Position numbers and translations under genes: made by a program. Shown piece after piece: positions 31,613 to 42,404 of a DNA stretch of 64,000 nucleotides; position 1 is the first letter of the stretch; each line of letters starts with the position of its first letter. This stretch comes from Mycobacterium sp. 1554424.7 (GTDB lineage Bacteria; Actinomycetota; Actinomycetes; Mycobacteriales; Mycobacteriaceae). The notes beneath the pieces were generated by a model. The model did not search any database, had not been told where the DNA came from, and was given only the letters and a program-made list of their open reading frames with translations. The DNA is taken from positions 62,001-126,000 of the forward strand of contig NZ_LZSE01000067.1 of assembly GCF_001665295.1 (NCBI RefSeq). The letters run 5' to 3'.

Positions 31613-31955
31613 GCGTTCTCTCCCCATGGTTGACGGCGTCCACGCGGCTGCGCCCTGCTCGATCCCGAGCTTCACGTCCGCAGCCATGCCGAAACGGATG
31701 TGGCCTTCTCGTCGCTCCAAAACCCCAGCTCAGTGGCGGATTCGATGCTATGCCGTTGCCAGCGATGGAGAAATCAGGGATTTCCCTTATCTTTTCGCCA
31801 CTAGCACCTTTCGCTACCAGGGCCGGAAGGTGCGCCGGCGACGCACGGTCTACGAGCGTGCGCGTTTAAGCGTTCCCCGGCAGGGCGCCGTCGTCCCGGC
31901 GCCAGGTGCCGCGAACGCGGTCTTCGACGGCCGGGTTGAGCTGTTGCGGCGCCAT
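31613..31955 (-). repeat. Duplicated upstream block, copy 2
   Basis: This is the partner of 29410-29752. It comprises the leader of the secreted gene at 31612, the ATCAGGGATTTCCC site at 31777-31786 and the 3' end of the small gene at 31866. Spacing from the site to the start codon is 165 bases in both copies. Confidence 0.85.
31777..31786. promoter_or_regulatory. GGGATTTCCC site, copy 2
   Basis: This is the same ATCAGGGATTTCCCTTAT word as copy 1, 165 bases ahead of the secreted gene starting at 31612 and downstream of the small gene's stop codon. Confidence 0.5.
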
Positions 31956-32195
31956 TCCCGCGCGTCGGCAGACCTGCTCAACGGTGTCCGCGGAGTCGGC
32001 TTCGAAAACGCCGAACATCCATTCGCCGGCGGGAACCGCCATCGTCATCACGCGTCGCACTGAGGCGCCGCCGGCCGACACTGACCGCGACGCTTCGTCG
32101 AGCGTGGCGGCGATGCGGTCAATCTCAGCTTGTTCTAGCTCGCCGCGGTACCACTCGGCGAGAAAGTACCGCGTGGCGCGCGCCCGACCGCTCAT
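31866..32195 (-). CDS. Small protein, possibly DUF4242-like
   Basis: The protein has 109 residues from the internal ATG reading MSGRARATRYFLAEWYRG. An alternative ATG at 32231 gives 121 residues and has AGGGGA about 7 bases ahead, so the start is not settled. The sequence (RYFLAEWYRGELEQAEIDRIAATLDEA, then MAVPAGEWMFGVFEADSADTVEQVCRRAGM) resembles small ferredoxin-like-fold DUF4242 proteins that occur beside LuxR-type regulators in mycobacteria; that family call is tentative. There is no signal peptide. It is transcribed divergently from the LuxR regulator and toward the secreted-protein genes. A truncated second copy lies at 29662-29752. Confidence 0.6.
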   Translation of the reverse strand: MSGRARATRYFLAEWYRGELEQAEIDRIAATLDEASRSVSAGGASVRRVMTMAVPAGEWMFGVFEADSADTVEQVCRRAGMAPQQLNPAVEDRVRGTWRRDDGALPGNA

Positions 32196-32578
32196 CGCTG
32201 TGACGCTACGTGTCGATAACCCCGGCGACATCAGGGATTTCCCCTATTCCCCGCGGACATTCGACGGCCGGGTCGCTGGTCAGTGCCTTTGATTTCGAGT
32301 AGCCGACTACGCGTGCCAGCGCCGACGACACGTGTCAGCGTCGGACACCGAAAGGTGGTTCAGCAGGCATGGACATAAGTTGCTCGGCGGGCAGCGCTGC
32401 CGACGGTCTCGCACCACGACCAGGCGATCTGCAGCGGTTGCACAGCCCGTTCTCAGTAGCTCTCCAGGAAACCGGGTTTCGTTGCGCGGGCAATTGTGGC
32501 CCCTTAGGCTGGGCATTTGCTGGAGCCCGCACGAGTGAATGCGCGAATCCCCGATGTCATCGACACCTCGCACCGACG
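32196..32578. other. Divergent intergenic region ahead of the LuxR regulator
   Basis: The region contains the GGGATTTCCC site at 32234-32243 and otherwise no gene I can support. The frame of the regulator is open back to an ATG at 32369, but that stretch lacks family similarity and looks non-coding. Confidence 0.5.
32234..32243. promoter_or_regulatory. GGGATTTCCC site, copy 3
   Basis: The third ATCAGGGATTTCCC occurrence, followed by CTAT. It sits 39 bases upstream of the 32195 start of the small gene, and immediately ahead of the alternative start at 32231, and lies in the shared region with the divergent LuxR regulator. Confidence 0.5.
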
Positions 32579-35356
32579 ATGACTGACACCGGCCGGCGCG
32601 CGCTGGGCGAGCCGGGCCGCTCGACTGAGACTCACATCGTGGCGGACTTCCTCACCTCGGCCAGCACCGCGCCGTCGGCGTTGGTGATCGAGGGTGATCC
32701 CGGCATCGGCAAGACGACGTTGTGGATGTCGGCGCTCGACCAGGCCCGCGAACGCGGTTTTGCGGTGCTGGCCGCGCGGGCTTCGACCACCGATTCGGTC
32801 CTGGCCTACACCTCGTTGGCCGACCTTCTTGCCGACGCCGGGCCCGATGCGACGCCGCTGCCGGATCCGCAACGCCTCGCGATCGACCGGATCCTGTTGC
32901 GCGACAACACCGACGGCCGGCCCACCGATCAGCGCACGGTGGGCGCGGCATTTGTCTCGGTGATCCAGATACTTGCCGAGACGTCACCGGTGCTGGTGGC
33001 CGTCGATGATCTGCAGTGGCTGGATCCCTCCAGTGCCCACGCGATCGGTTTCGCCGCACGACGAGCCACCGGACCCGTCGGCTTGCTGGCCACCTTCCGC
33101 ACCAACAGCCACCACGACAGCGCACCGTCCTGGTTTGCCCCACCCCCACCCGCAGAATTGACGCGAATTCGACTGGGCCCGTTGAGCGTTGGTGCGCTTC
33201 ACAATGCGGTGTCGCAGCGGCTTGGCCGCTCGTTATCACGGCCCCAGATGTCGCGCATTTACGAGGTCTCGGCCGGAAACCCGTTCTATGCCATCGAACT
33301 GGCGCGCACGATGCTCGACCAGCCACCCGGCGCCCGCGTGTCGATGCCTGCCACACTAATGGAGCTGGTGCACAACCGCATCGGCACGCTCGACCCGGCG
33401 GTACGCCAAGCACTGCTGGCCATGGCCTGCGTGGGCGCACCGACCATCGGCAACATCGCCTACGCAATCGACGCCGACACTGATGAGATCGTGACCTTGC
33501 TCGAACTCGCCGAGGCACAGGGCATCATCGAGATCTCCGGCAATCGTGTCCAATTCACCCACCCACTGCTGGCGCAGGGCTGCTACGACGATGCCACGGC
33601 CGCGCAGCGCCGCGCCATGCACCGACGCCTGGCCGACGTCGTCGCAGAACCCGAGCTGCGCGCCCGTCACCTCGCGTTGTCGGACACAACCGGTCGACCG
33701 CAGACGATCGAAGCTCTTGACACGGCTGCCGAGATCGCACGCAGCCGCGGTGCACCTGCTGCCGCGGCGGAACTGGTCGAACTGGCAATCGGCCTGGGCG
33801 CAGACACCCCAGAACGCCGCATCCGATCAGCGACGTACCGGTTCACCGCTGGAGACTCCGCGCGCGCCCGGGCAACACTCCGCCAGACTATTGAGGGCCC
33901 AGCGTCCCGAAGGCAGCGAGCGGCGGCATTGCGTCTCCTCGGCCTATGGAGCCTGCTTGACGGCAGTTCTCGTGAGGCCCGCAAATTGCTGGACGAGGCT
34001 CTCAATGATGCTGGCGACGATCTTGTGTTACGGGTGCAGATCCTGGTGCCGCTTGCACACGCACAAGTTAATGTTCGCCATCTCGATGACGCCGCGAACA
34101 GCATTGCCGAAGCCGTGCGAACAGCTGAGCGGATTCGACAACCGCAGCTGTTGAGTGAGGCCCTGTCCATGCACGCGCTTGTGCGCTTCTTACTCGGCGA
34201 TGGTCTGGACGAACCCGCTCTGCAGCGGGCCCGAGAGCTGGAGGACCGCGAAGCGCCAACGGCTCACTTGGATACAACCGTGCAAGCCGCAGCTCTGATG
34301 GCGGGGTCGGGTCGGCTCGACACGGCTCGCGACGAGTTGCTGTCCTATCGGCGGCGCGCCATCGAGCGCGGTCAGGAAAGCGAACTGATGTTGTTCGCGT
34401 TCCACGGTGGCCTCAACGAAATTTGGCGCGGCAACTTCGCCGACTGCGCGCTGATCGCCGAGGACGTGATGGAACGAGCCGTGCAACTCGGCGGAGACCT
34501 ACCACTCATGTTGGCGCCGATGCTGCAATCCGCGCTGGCCGCCTACGCCGGACAAGAATTCGAGGCACGGCGCTACGCGACCGAGGCCCTCGCTATCTGT
34601 CACCGCTGCGATTCGCCGTTCCTCGTCACGGTGTGGCCCATCACCACGCTGGGCTTTCTCGAAGTATCGCTGCGCAATTACAAAGCCGCGCACGAGACAC
34701 TCGAACCGTGGGTGCGCGCAGTCGAAGAGACGCCTGACGCGACGGAGATCTTCGTCGCCCCTTTCCTCCCCGATGCCGCAGAGGCGATGATCGCGCTCGG
34801 TCGTCTCGACGATGCAGAGAACATCGTCGACCTATTGGAGGTCAACGGCCGCCGGTTGGACCGGCCCTGGATGCTGGCCGTTGGGGCCCGCTGCCGCGCG
34901 ATGCTGCTGGCCGCACGGGGCGACCTGGGCGCGGCCACCGCGACAGCCCAGACCGCAATGGCCGAACACGACCGGCTGCCAATGCCGTTCGAACGCGCCC
35001 GCACCCAGCTCCTGCTCGGCCAGCTGCAGCGCCGCCAACGCCACCGCGACGCCGCCCGCGCCAACCTCGTTGCCGCACTGGCGGTGTTCGACGAACTAGA
35101 GACCCCATTGTGGTCGGCCAAAGCTCGTGCGTCGTTGGCCCGTTCCGACATCACCCGCGGCCCGACCAAACTACTGACCTCTGGCGAGCGGCGGGTGGCT
35201 GAGCTCGCCGCGTCGGGCATGACCAACCGGGAGGTGGCCGCCACGTTGTTCATCAGCCCCAAGACCGTCGAAGTACACCTCAGCCGCGTCTACCGCAAGC
35301 TCGACGTGCGCACCCGCGCCGAACTGGTCCGCCGCATCGACCAACTCGACGCCTGA
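32579..35356 (+). CDS. LuxR-family transcriptional regulator with AAA ATPase domain (LAL type)
   Basis: The protein has 925 residues from the ATG reading MTDTGRRALGEPG, chosen because the longer frame from 32369 has no recognisable sequence. Walker A GDPGIGKTT is at 39-47 and a Walker B-like LVAVDDLQWLD at about 139-149. A long TPR-like helical middle region (residues about 400-850) precedes a C-terminal LuxR helix-turn-helix (LTSGERRVAELAASGMTNRE, then SPKTVEVHLSRVYRKLDVRTRAEL). These large ATP-dependent activators bind DNA through the C-terminal domain; the inducer is unknown. The neighbouring divergent small gene and secreted genes with shared GGGATTTCCC sites are its most likely targets, which is inference from position. 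Confidence 0.88.
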   Translation: MTDTGRRALGEPGRSTETHIVADFLTSASTAPSALVIEGDPGIGKTTLWMSALDQARERGFAVLAARASTTDSVLAYTSLADLLADAGPDATPLPDPQRLAIDRILLRDNTDGRPTDQRTVGAAFVSVIQILAETSPVLVAVDDLQWLDPSSAHAIGFAARRATGPVGLLATFRTNSHHDSAPSWFAPPPPAELTRIRLGPLSVGALHNAVSQRLGRSLSRPQMSRIYEVSAGNPFYAIELARTMLDQPPGARVSMPATLMELVHNRIGTLDPAVRQALLAMACVGAPTIGNIAYAIDADTDEIVTLLELAEAQGIIEISGNRVQFTHPLLAQGCYDDATAAQRRAMHRRLADVVAEPELRARHLALSDTTGRPQTIEALDTAAEIARSRGAPAAAAELVELAIGLGADTPERRIRSATYRFTAGDSARARATLRQTIEGPASRRQRAAALRLLGLWSLLDGSSREARKLLDEALNDAGDDLVLRVQILVPLAHAQVNVRHLDDAANSIAEAVRTAERIRQPQLLSEALSMHALVRFLLGDGLDEPALQRARELEDREAPTAHLDTTVQAAALMAGSGRLDTARDELLSYRRRAIERGQESELMLFAFHGGLNEIWRGNFADCALIAEDVMERAVQLGGDLPLMLAPMLQSALAAYAGQEFEARRYATEALAICHRCDSPFLVTVWPITTLGFLEVSLRNYKAAHETLEPWVRAVEETPDATEIFVAPFLPDAAEAMIALGRLDDAENIVDLLEVNGRRLDRPWMLAVGARCRAMLLAARGDLGAATATAQTAMAEHDRLPMPFERARTQLLLGQLQRRQRHRDAARANLVAALAVFDELETPLWSAKARASLARSDITRGPTKLLTSGERRVAELAASGMTNREVAATLFISPKTVEVHLSRVYRKLDVRTRAELVRRIDQLDA

Positions 35357-35369
35357 TGCCGATAACACT

Positions 35370-35416
35370 GGTGGGCGCGGACGGTATCGAACCGCCGACC
35401 GCTGGTATGTAAAACC
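35370..35416. repeat. Partial tRNA-Val copy: distal attachment-site repeat
   Basis: These 47 bases match 37664-37710 with one mismatch. The matched part is the 3' segment of the tRNA-Val gene from the anticodon loop to the discriminator, the usual core of integration at a tRNA. This copy has no 5' half and cannot fold as a tRNA, so it is read as the far att site of an inserted element. Confidence 0.8.
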
Positions 35417-35649
35417 CATCCAAACCGTCCACCGCATCTCGACGATTCCATAGTGTCTTCAAAAGTCCAGTTCAGCGGGTTTAGGTGTCAAATGCCGTCT
35501 ATCGCTTCTCGCCCTTTTTCAGCCGGTCTTGGCAACCTCTTGGCACAACGGGAGTTTGATCGTCAACCGTCGGCGGTGCGCGGTCCTCGGTGAAGAGTGC
35601 GACTGCCCTCGCTTATAAGGGTCCACTTTGAGGCCTAAACTTTTTCGCC
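35417..35649. other. Non-coding stretch inside the tRNA-Val islet
   Basis: No supported gene lies in these 233 bases. They include AT-rich patches and a CTTGGCAACCTCTTGGCAC direct repeat of the kind found near attachment sites, but no integrase remnant. Confidence 0.4.
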
Positions 35650-35913
35650 ATGGCACCCGAACCAGAGGCACTCCCCGACTTCTCGCCGTTCCACAGGATG
35701 AGAGAGATCGAGCTTGACCCTGAATCCGTCGTGGGCAAGGAACTCCGCGACCGGTTCGCTCAGCTCGACCAGTCCTTTACCGGAAAGAACCCCCTGTGGG
35801 CCGCCGTCGTGAAACTCATCGGCCTAACTGCGATGTGCGCGAAGGGCATCATCGACCTCGAAAAAGAGGTGATCGAGCTGAGGCGCGAGGTGAAATCCCG
35901 CCGCGACGCATGA
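35650..35913 (+). CDS. Small hypothetical protein
   Basis: The protein has 87 residues. A short hydrophobic segment (WAAVVKLIGLTAMCAKGII, about residues 51-69) is followed by a charged amphipathic helix (DLEKEVIELRREVKSRRD) likely to form a coiled coil. There is no clear Shine-Dalgarno ahead of the ATG, so the start may be different or the gene leaderless. It lies inside the tRNA-Val islet. I do not recognise the family. The coding assignment rests on codon composition and the sensible helix pattern. Confidence 0.5.
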   Translation: MAPEPEALPDFSPFHRMREIELDPESVVGKELRDRFAQLDQSFTGKNPLWAAVVKLIGLTAMCAKGIIDLEKEVIELRREVKSRRDA

Positions 35914-35995
35914 TCGTTGCAGGCGCGCCGCCGCGCTGGCCGGTTGCCTGGAAAACCACGCGTCTTGCCTGAGATTCGCCTGCGATGATGGAGGC

Positions 35996-36484
35996 ATGGC
36001 CGAGCGTGATCGCGACGAGTCCGGCCGACCTCGAAGCAGGCGCCCGCGCGACTCTCTCGGCCGCCCGCTTCCCAGAGGCAGTGAAGGCACTGCAGGTATC
36101 CCGGATAGCTTGGAGCTGCCGCCGGTTGAAACCCTCGCCTACGCCCAGGATCTGCTGGACCACGGACTGGCGTTTCACGCCCACGAGGTGCTTGAGGCCG
36201 CGTGGAAGAACGGAGCGGACGAAGAGCGCACGCTCTGGCAAGGGCTGGCTCAGCTCGCGGTCGGCATCACCCACGTCCAACGCGGCAACCGCAAAGGCGC
36301 GATCGCGCTGCTTCGTCGTGCGTCGGACCGCCTTTCCAGAGATGACGTGCCGGCACCGTACGCTATCGACGCCGAGGGTTTGGCCGATTTCGCTGATGCG
36401 CTGATCGACTACCTCGCTCATGACGGCGAGATCACAGCGGAGTGCCTGCGACCTCGTCTGCTGCTGTCGTCCAACCCCGACTAG
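35996..36484 (+). CDS. DUF309 family protein
   Basis: The protein has 162 residues. An arginine-rich N-terminus of about 35 residues precedes an all-helical DUF309 domain with the family's HEVLEAAWK motif (residues about 62-70) and the LWQGLAQLAVGITHVQRGN helix. The family has no assigned biochemical function. The GGAGG sequence ahead is only one base from the ATG, so initiation may use another signal or a transcript starting close by. It is in the tRNA-Val islet on the same strand as the 87-residue gene. Confidence 0.75.
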   Translation: MAERDRDESGRPRSRRPRDSLGRPLPRGSEGTAGIPDSLELPPVETLAYAQDLLDHGLAFHAHEVLEAAWKNGADEERTLWQGLAQLAVGITHVQRGNRKGAIALLRRASDRLSRDDVPAPYAIDAEGLADFADALIDYLAHDGEITAECLRPRLLLSSNPD

Positions 36485-36931
36485 CCAGCATCGCCAATCC
36501 CGTCCGATCGACACTTCACCCGGCGGTGCGAGCGGGGCCAAGGATGCCCGCTGTCGCCTGCATTGTCGTCAGGACTGTCGTCAGCCCGCCAGCACTCCCA
36601 CCGCTGGGCAACGAGGCCTGCGGCCAATCCGACTACTGGCGCGCCGCCGAGGACTTGGTTTTGGTCGGCTGGCGCTGTTCTTGCCCACCCGACGGTGCGA
36701 CGAGTCACTGCGACCGCTCCACGAATACGCTGCCCAGCTAGCCAATTATCGCGGCGAGGTTTCGTCACGAGTCGGGATGAGGAGCGGCACTACAGTTTCC
36801 TAACAGCTTGATACCGATTGATACAGAGCAGTTTTGGGCCGACATATTGATGCACTATGTGCCCAGTACACATTGTCGGCATAAGGGTGTGGGGAACAGT
36901 CCCGCACCTCCATGCGCAAACAGGGAGAACC
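36485..36931. other. Gene-free stretch upstream of the MTB12-like gene
   Basis: In 447 bases no reading frame has a plausible start, composition or recognisable product. The last ~130 bases are AT-richer, with repeated TTGATA words at about 36808-36822, and probably contain the promoter of the secreted antigen gene. Confidence 0.5.
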
Positions 36932-37459
36932 ATGAAATCCATGAAATCCATTGCCGTCAGCGCGGCTGCACTGGCCGTCGTTGGCGGTGGCGCCGCCGGG
37001 CTGGCATCCAGCGCATCGGGCACTGCGCCTGCGGGCCTGCCTCAGGTTCAACTGGCCTCAGTCGGCGCGCCGCTACCACAGGACCCGCCGCAACCCGCGT
37101 CGACACTGAACCTGCCGACCCCTGACCAATTGACTGGCATCCTCAACGACCTTTCCAATCCGGGCGTCTCATATAGGACCAAAGATGGTCTCGTCGAGGG
37201 CGGCATCGGCTCGGGCGAGGGCCATCAGATGGATCACGAGCTGAGAGTGGCCTACCGGAACGGGCAGCTCCCGTTGTCGTTTGTCGTCTCCAACATCCAA
37301 CAGAACGGTCCGACTACAGTCATGTCCGATGTGGCCGTCTCGGGGCCAAAGCTGTCGGCGCCGGTCACGAAGCCCCTCATGTTTGTCAATCAAAACGGTA
37401 ACTGGGTGTTGTCGAGCCCTTCCGCGACCATGCTGGTGCAGGCCGTCGCCGGGCACTGA
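36932..37459 (+). CDS. Low-molecular-weight secreted antigen, MTB12/CFP2-like
   Basis: The protein has 175 residues from the ATG 4 bases after AGGGAG. The signal peptide is MKSMKSIAVSAAALAVVGGG with cleavage likely around residue 30. A proline-rich linker (PLPQDPPQPAS) leads to a domain of about 110 residues (TPDQLTGILNDLSNPGV, GGIGSGEGHQMDHEL, MFVNQNGNWVLS) that matches the mycobacterial MTB12 (Rv2376c) family of exported antigens. The domain has a cystatin-like/NTF2-like feel, but function is unknown. It lies at the tRNA-proximal end of the islet, so it may be accessory in this strain. Confidence 0.8.
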   Translation: MKSMKSIAVSAAALAVVGGGAAGLASSASGTAPAGLPQVQLASVGAPLPQDPPQPASTLNLPTPDQLTGILNDLSNPGVSYRTKDGLVEGGIGSGEGHQMDHELRVAYRNGQLPLSFVVSNIQQNGPTTVMSDVAVSGPKLSAPVTKPLMFVNQNGNWVLSSPSATMLVQAVAGH

Positions 37460-37497
37460 TTCCGGCTTTCCACACGAGCAGCCGAACGGTGGCCGAA

Positions 37498-37533
37498 GTG
37501 GGCAGGCGGGGCTCGAACCCGCCCAACGGATTA
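37498..37533 (-). other. Candidate fragment of a second tRNA (3' half)
   Basis: On the minus strand this reads TAATCCG, TTGGGC, then GCGGG-TTCGAGC-CCCGC, a perfect 5-bp T stem with a 7-base T loop, followed by CTGCCCA. It looks like the anticodon-stem-to-acceptor half of a tRNA (similar in pattern to tRNA-Lys). No 5' half is found next to it. It may be a decayed attachment site. Confidence 0.4.
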
Positions 37534-37665
37534 CCCATAGCCGCCTCGCGTCCCAACTCGGCCCGGCCGACGCGACCCTCTTGGCCCATTTGTGGCCTAG
37601 CGGGGGGTTCCGGCGAGACCGCACCGCGAGGACGGAAATCAGCCGTTAGCAGGTGTTTTCGTCGG

Positions 37666-37737
37666 TGGGCGCGGACGGTATCGAACCGCCGACCGCTGGT
37701 GTGTAAAACCAGAGCTCTACCACTGAGCTACGCGCCC
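37666..37737 (-). tRNA. tRNA-Val (anticodon TAC)
   Basis: The 72-nt cloverleaf is complete: acceptor GGGCGCG/CGCGCCC, D stem GCTC/GAGC, anticodon stem CTGGT/ACCAG around TTTACAC (anticodon TAC), T stem GGCGG/CCGTC with loop TTCGATA, discriminator A. The CCA end is not encoded. Its 3' 45 bases are repeated at 35370-35416. It lies just upstream of ahpE on the same strand. Confidence 0.95.
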
Positions 37738-37785
37738 CATGCAACGCCGCAGGCTACACGCCTACAGGCCGTGCACCCAAAACAT

Positions 37786-38247
37786 TCAGGCCTTCAACGC
37801 GGCAAGGGCTTGAGTCCACAGCCGCTGGTCGCGGGCCTCACCGGGCTCCTTCATCTCGGCGAATCGGATTATCCCCGACCGATCGACGACGAAGGTGCCG
37901 CGGTTGGGGTAGCCGGCCTCGGCATTGAACACGCCGTAGGCCTGGCTGACCTCGCCATGCGGCCAGAAATCCGATAACACCGGGAACGTGAACCCGCTCT
38001 CCAGCGCCCAGATCTTGTGCGTCGGCGGTGGACCCACCGAAATCGCCAACGCCACGCTGTCGTCGTTCTCGAATTCCGGCAGGTGATCGCGCAGCAGATC
38101 AAGCTCCCCCTGGCAGATCCCGGTGAAAGCCAGCGGGAAGAAGATCAGCAGCACGTTCCTGGCGCCGCGGTAGGAACTCAGGGTGACGGGCTGCTGGTTT
38201 TGGTCGCGCAATGTGAAGTCGGGGGCGGCGGTGCCGACGGGCAGCAT
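37786..38247 (-). CDS. ahpE: Peroxiredoxin AhpE
   Basis: The protein has 153 residues, AhpC/TSA thioredoxin fold, with the peroxidatic Cys45 in PLAFTGICQGEL. AhpE of M. tuberculosis (Rv2238c) is a one-cysteine peroxiredoxin that reduces hydroperoxides and peroxynitrite in the cytosol, recycled by mycoredoxin/mycothiol. The ATG at 38245-38247 was chosen over a TTG one codon earlier because it gives the MLxVGxxAPDFTLRDQ start of the family. It overlaps the stop of the DUF3052 gene by one base (TGATG), so the two are translationally coupled. The order ahpE, DUF3052, lipoprotein, aceE agrees with Rv2238c-Rv2241. Confidence 0.93.
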   Translation of the reverse strand: MLPVGTAAPDFTLRDQNQQPVTLSSYRGARNVLLIFFPLAFTGICQGELDLLRDHLPEFENDDSVALAISVGPPPTHKIWALESGFTFPVLSDFWPHGEVSQAYGVFNAEAGYPNRGTFVVDRSGIIRFAEMKEPGEARDQRLWTQALAALKA

Positions 38248-38669
38248 CAACGCTTCCCGGTCCGCGACTTCGGCTGCACCAGCTGGCTGGCGCTCCAGTC
38301 GCCCAGGTTGACCGACGAGGTCGGCATCAGGCCTGCGGTCGGGGCCGCCTCGGCGATCTCGGCGGGCAGCACGTGGCCGGGCTTGCCCGTCTTGGGCGTC
38401 AACACCCAGATCACGCCGTCCTCGGCCAGCGGGCTGATCGCGTCCATCAGGGTGTCCACCAGGTCACCGTCGCCGTCGCGCCACCACAGCAGCACGACGT
38501 CGATCACCTCGTCGCTGTCCTCGTCGAGCAGCTCGCTGCCGCAGGCCTCCTCGACCGCGGCCCGGATGTCGTCGTCGGTGTCCTCGTCCCAGCCCCACTC
38601 CTGAACGACCTGGTCTCGATGGATGCCGAGTTTGCGAGCGTAGCTCGGGGCGTCATCCGCCGCGACCAC
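38247..38669 (-). CDS. DUF3052 family protein (Rv2239c-like)
   Basis: The acidic protein has 140 residues (KLGIHRDQVVQEWGWDEDTDDD, then EVIDVVLLWWRDGDGDLVDTL, IWVLTPKTGKPGHV), conserved in actinobacteria as DUF3052. It has no signal peptide, membrane segment or catalytic motif. It is coupled to ahpE through a TGATG overlap. AAGGAGG precedes the ATG-side start region (GGAGGCTCC on the minus strand). Its role is unknown; the constant linkage to ahpE suggests a redox or acyl-metabolism connection, which is inference only. Confidence 0.85.
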   Translation of the reverse strand: MVAADDAPSYARKLGIHRDQVVQEWGWDEDTDDDIRAAVEEACGSELLDEDSDEVIDVVLLWWRDGDGDLVDTLMDAISPLAEDGVIWVLTPKTGKPGHVLPAEIAEAAPTAGLMPTSSVNLGDWSASQLVQPKSRTGKR

Positions 38670-38762
38670 CGTGGAGCCTCCTTAAGCCGTTTGCGCGCCG
38701 TGTGATGGGAATTATGGTCGCACAGCCGCGACGCGGTCCATACCCGTGCCTCACCAGGCGTC

Positions 38763-39323
38763 TCAGTAGGATGCCAGGCAGAGTTTCAGCGCCTTCGTCT
38801 TGGTGTCGTTGAGCTGGTCAACCCGCCTGTTGAACTCCGCGATGGACGCGTGGGTGCCGATCGCATTGGCCACCCCGCGGGCCGCGTCGACGTAGGCGTT
38901 GAACGCGTCCTTCAGCTGCTGCGACAGGGCATCGCTGAAGCTGTTGGAGACCGTCGTGGCGCTGTCGTTGAGCGCGCCGATCGCCGGGCCCTCGTTGGGG
39001 CCGGTGTTGCGGCCAGCATTGAATGCCGCGACGTAGTCGTTCACCCGGTCGATCGCGTCCTTGGCGGAGGTGGCCAGCGTGTCGCAGGAGGTGTGCACCG
39101 CCCGGGTGGTCAGCGAGGCCTGCCGCTGCGACTCGCGGACTCGCGACGTCGCCGACGACGCCGACACCGAGGCGGACACCGACTGCCGGTAGGCGGGGGC
39201 GACATTCGTATCGGGCGTGGCGGTCCCCTTGGTGACGCTGGTACATCCCACGATCCCGAGGATCACCGCCGCGACACAGCCAAGCGCCAGCGCGCCTCGC
39301 TTGGGGATCTCCCCCAGGTGCAT
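38763..39323 (-). CDS. Putative lipoprotein (Rv2240c-like)
   Basis: The protein has 186 residues if started at the ATG reading [15 protein letters not shown]. The frame remains open farther upstream to 39521, and a longer start cannot be excluded. A hydrophobic stretch ends in the lipobox IVGC, so lipidation and anchoring to the outer face of the plasma membrane are likely. The mature part begins with a Ser/Ala/Thr-rich region, then helical sequence with two conserved-looking cysteines (HTSCDTL and KLCLASY). The position between DUF3052 and aceE matches Rv2240c. Function unknown. Confidence 0.75.
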   Translation of the reverse strand: MHLGEIPKRGALALGCVAAVILGIVGCTSVTKGTATPDTNVAPAYRQSVSASVSASSATSRVRESQRQASLTTRAVHTSCDTLATSAKDAIDRVNDYVAAFNAGRNTGPNEGPAIGALNDSATTVSNSFSDALSQQLKDAFNAYVDAARGVANAIGTHASIAEFNRRVDQLNDTKTKALKLCLASY

Positions 39324-39469
39324 GCGAGGGACGGCACGCCATCCGATGAGCACGAGTGGTGACGTTACCGGGTCCCGTTCTCGGGCGCGGCTACCCGCCC
39401 GAAACGTCGGTGCGGCACGATAGGGGGATACGGCGCCAGCCGTTGCACCGCCGAGCACAGGAGCGGAAG

Positions 39470-42259
<2,790 letters not shown>

Positions 42260-42267
42260 CCGCGGCT

Positions 42268-42323
42268 GCCGAGCGTCACGCCAGCGTGGCACTGGGCGCC
42301 GAGCGTCACGCCAGCGTGACGCT
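42268..42323. terminator. Direct repeat plus strong hairpin after aceE
   Basis: A 21-base word starting GCCGAGCGTCACGCC occurs at 42268-42288 and again at 42298-42318. The second copy forms a 9-bp perfect stem, AGCGTCACG/CGTGACGCT, with loop CCAG (42302-42323). No T-tract follows, as is usual for mycobacterial terminators. It lies between aceE and mabR. Confidence 0.5.
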
Positions 42324-42404
42324 GGCGCCGGTCGCCGCCGCAAAAGCACCCGACGCGACCCCGGCTTTGGCGAATACTTCCAAAAACTGGCGTAGGTTTT
42401 AGGG

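Noticed and set aside
32369-32578. N-terminal extension of the LuxR regulator by 70 codons
   Set aside because: The sequence before MTDTGRRALG has no resemblance to such regulators and overlaps a region that looks regulatory; the shorter start places the Walker A motif at the usual distance.
36420-36811. Several overlapping small frames in the islet gap
   Set aside because: They lack ribosome sites, have shadow-like composition and show no similarity to anything recognisable.
35417-37663. A complete prophage or integrative element
   Set aside because: Flanking repeats fit integration, but no integrase, excisionase, structural or replication gene is present; recorded only as an islet.
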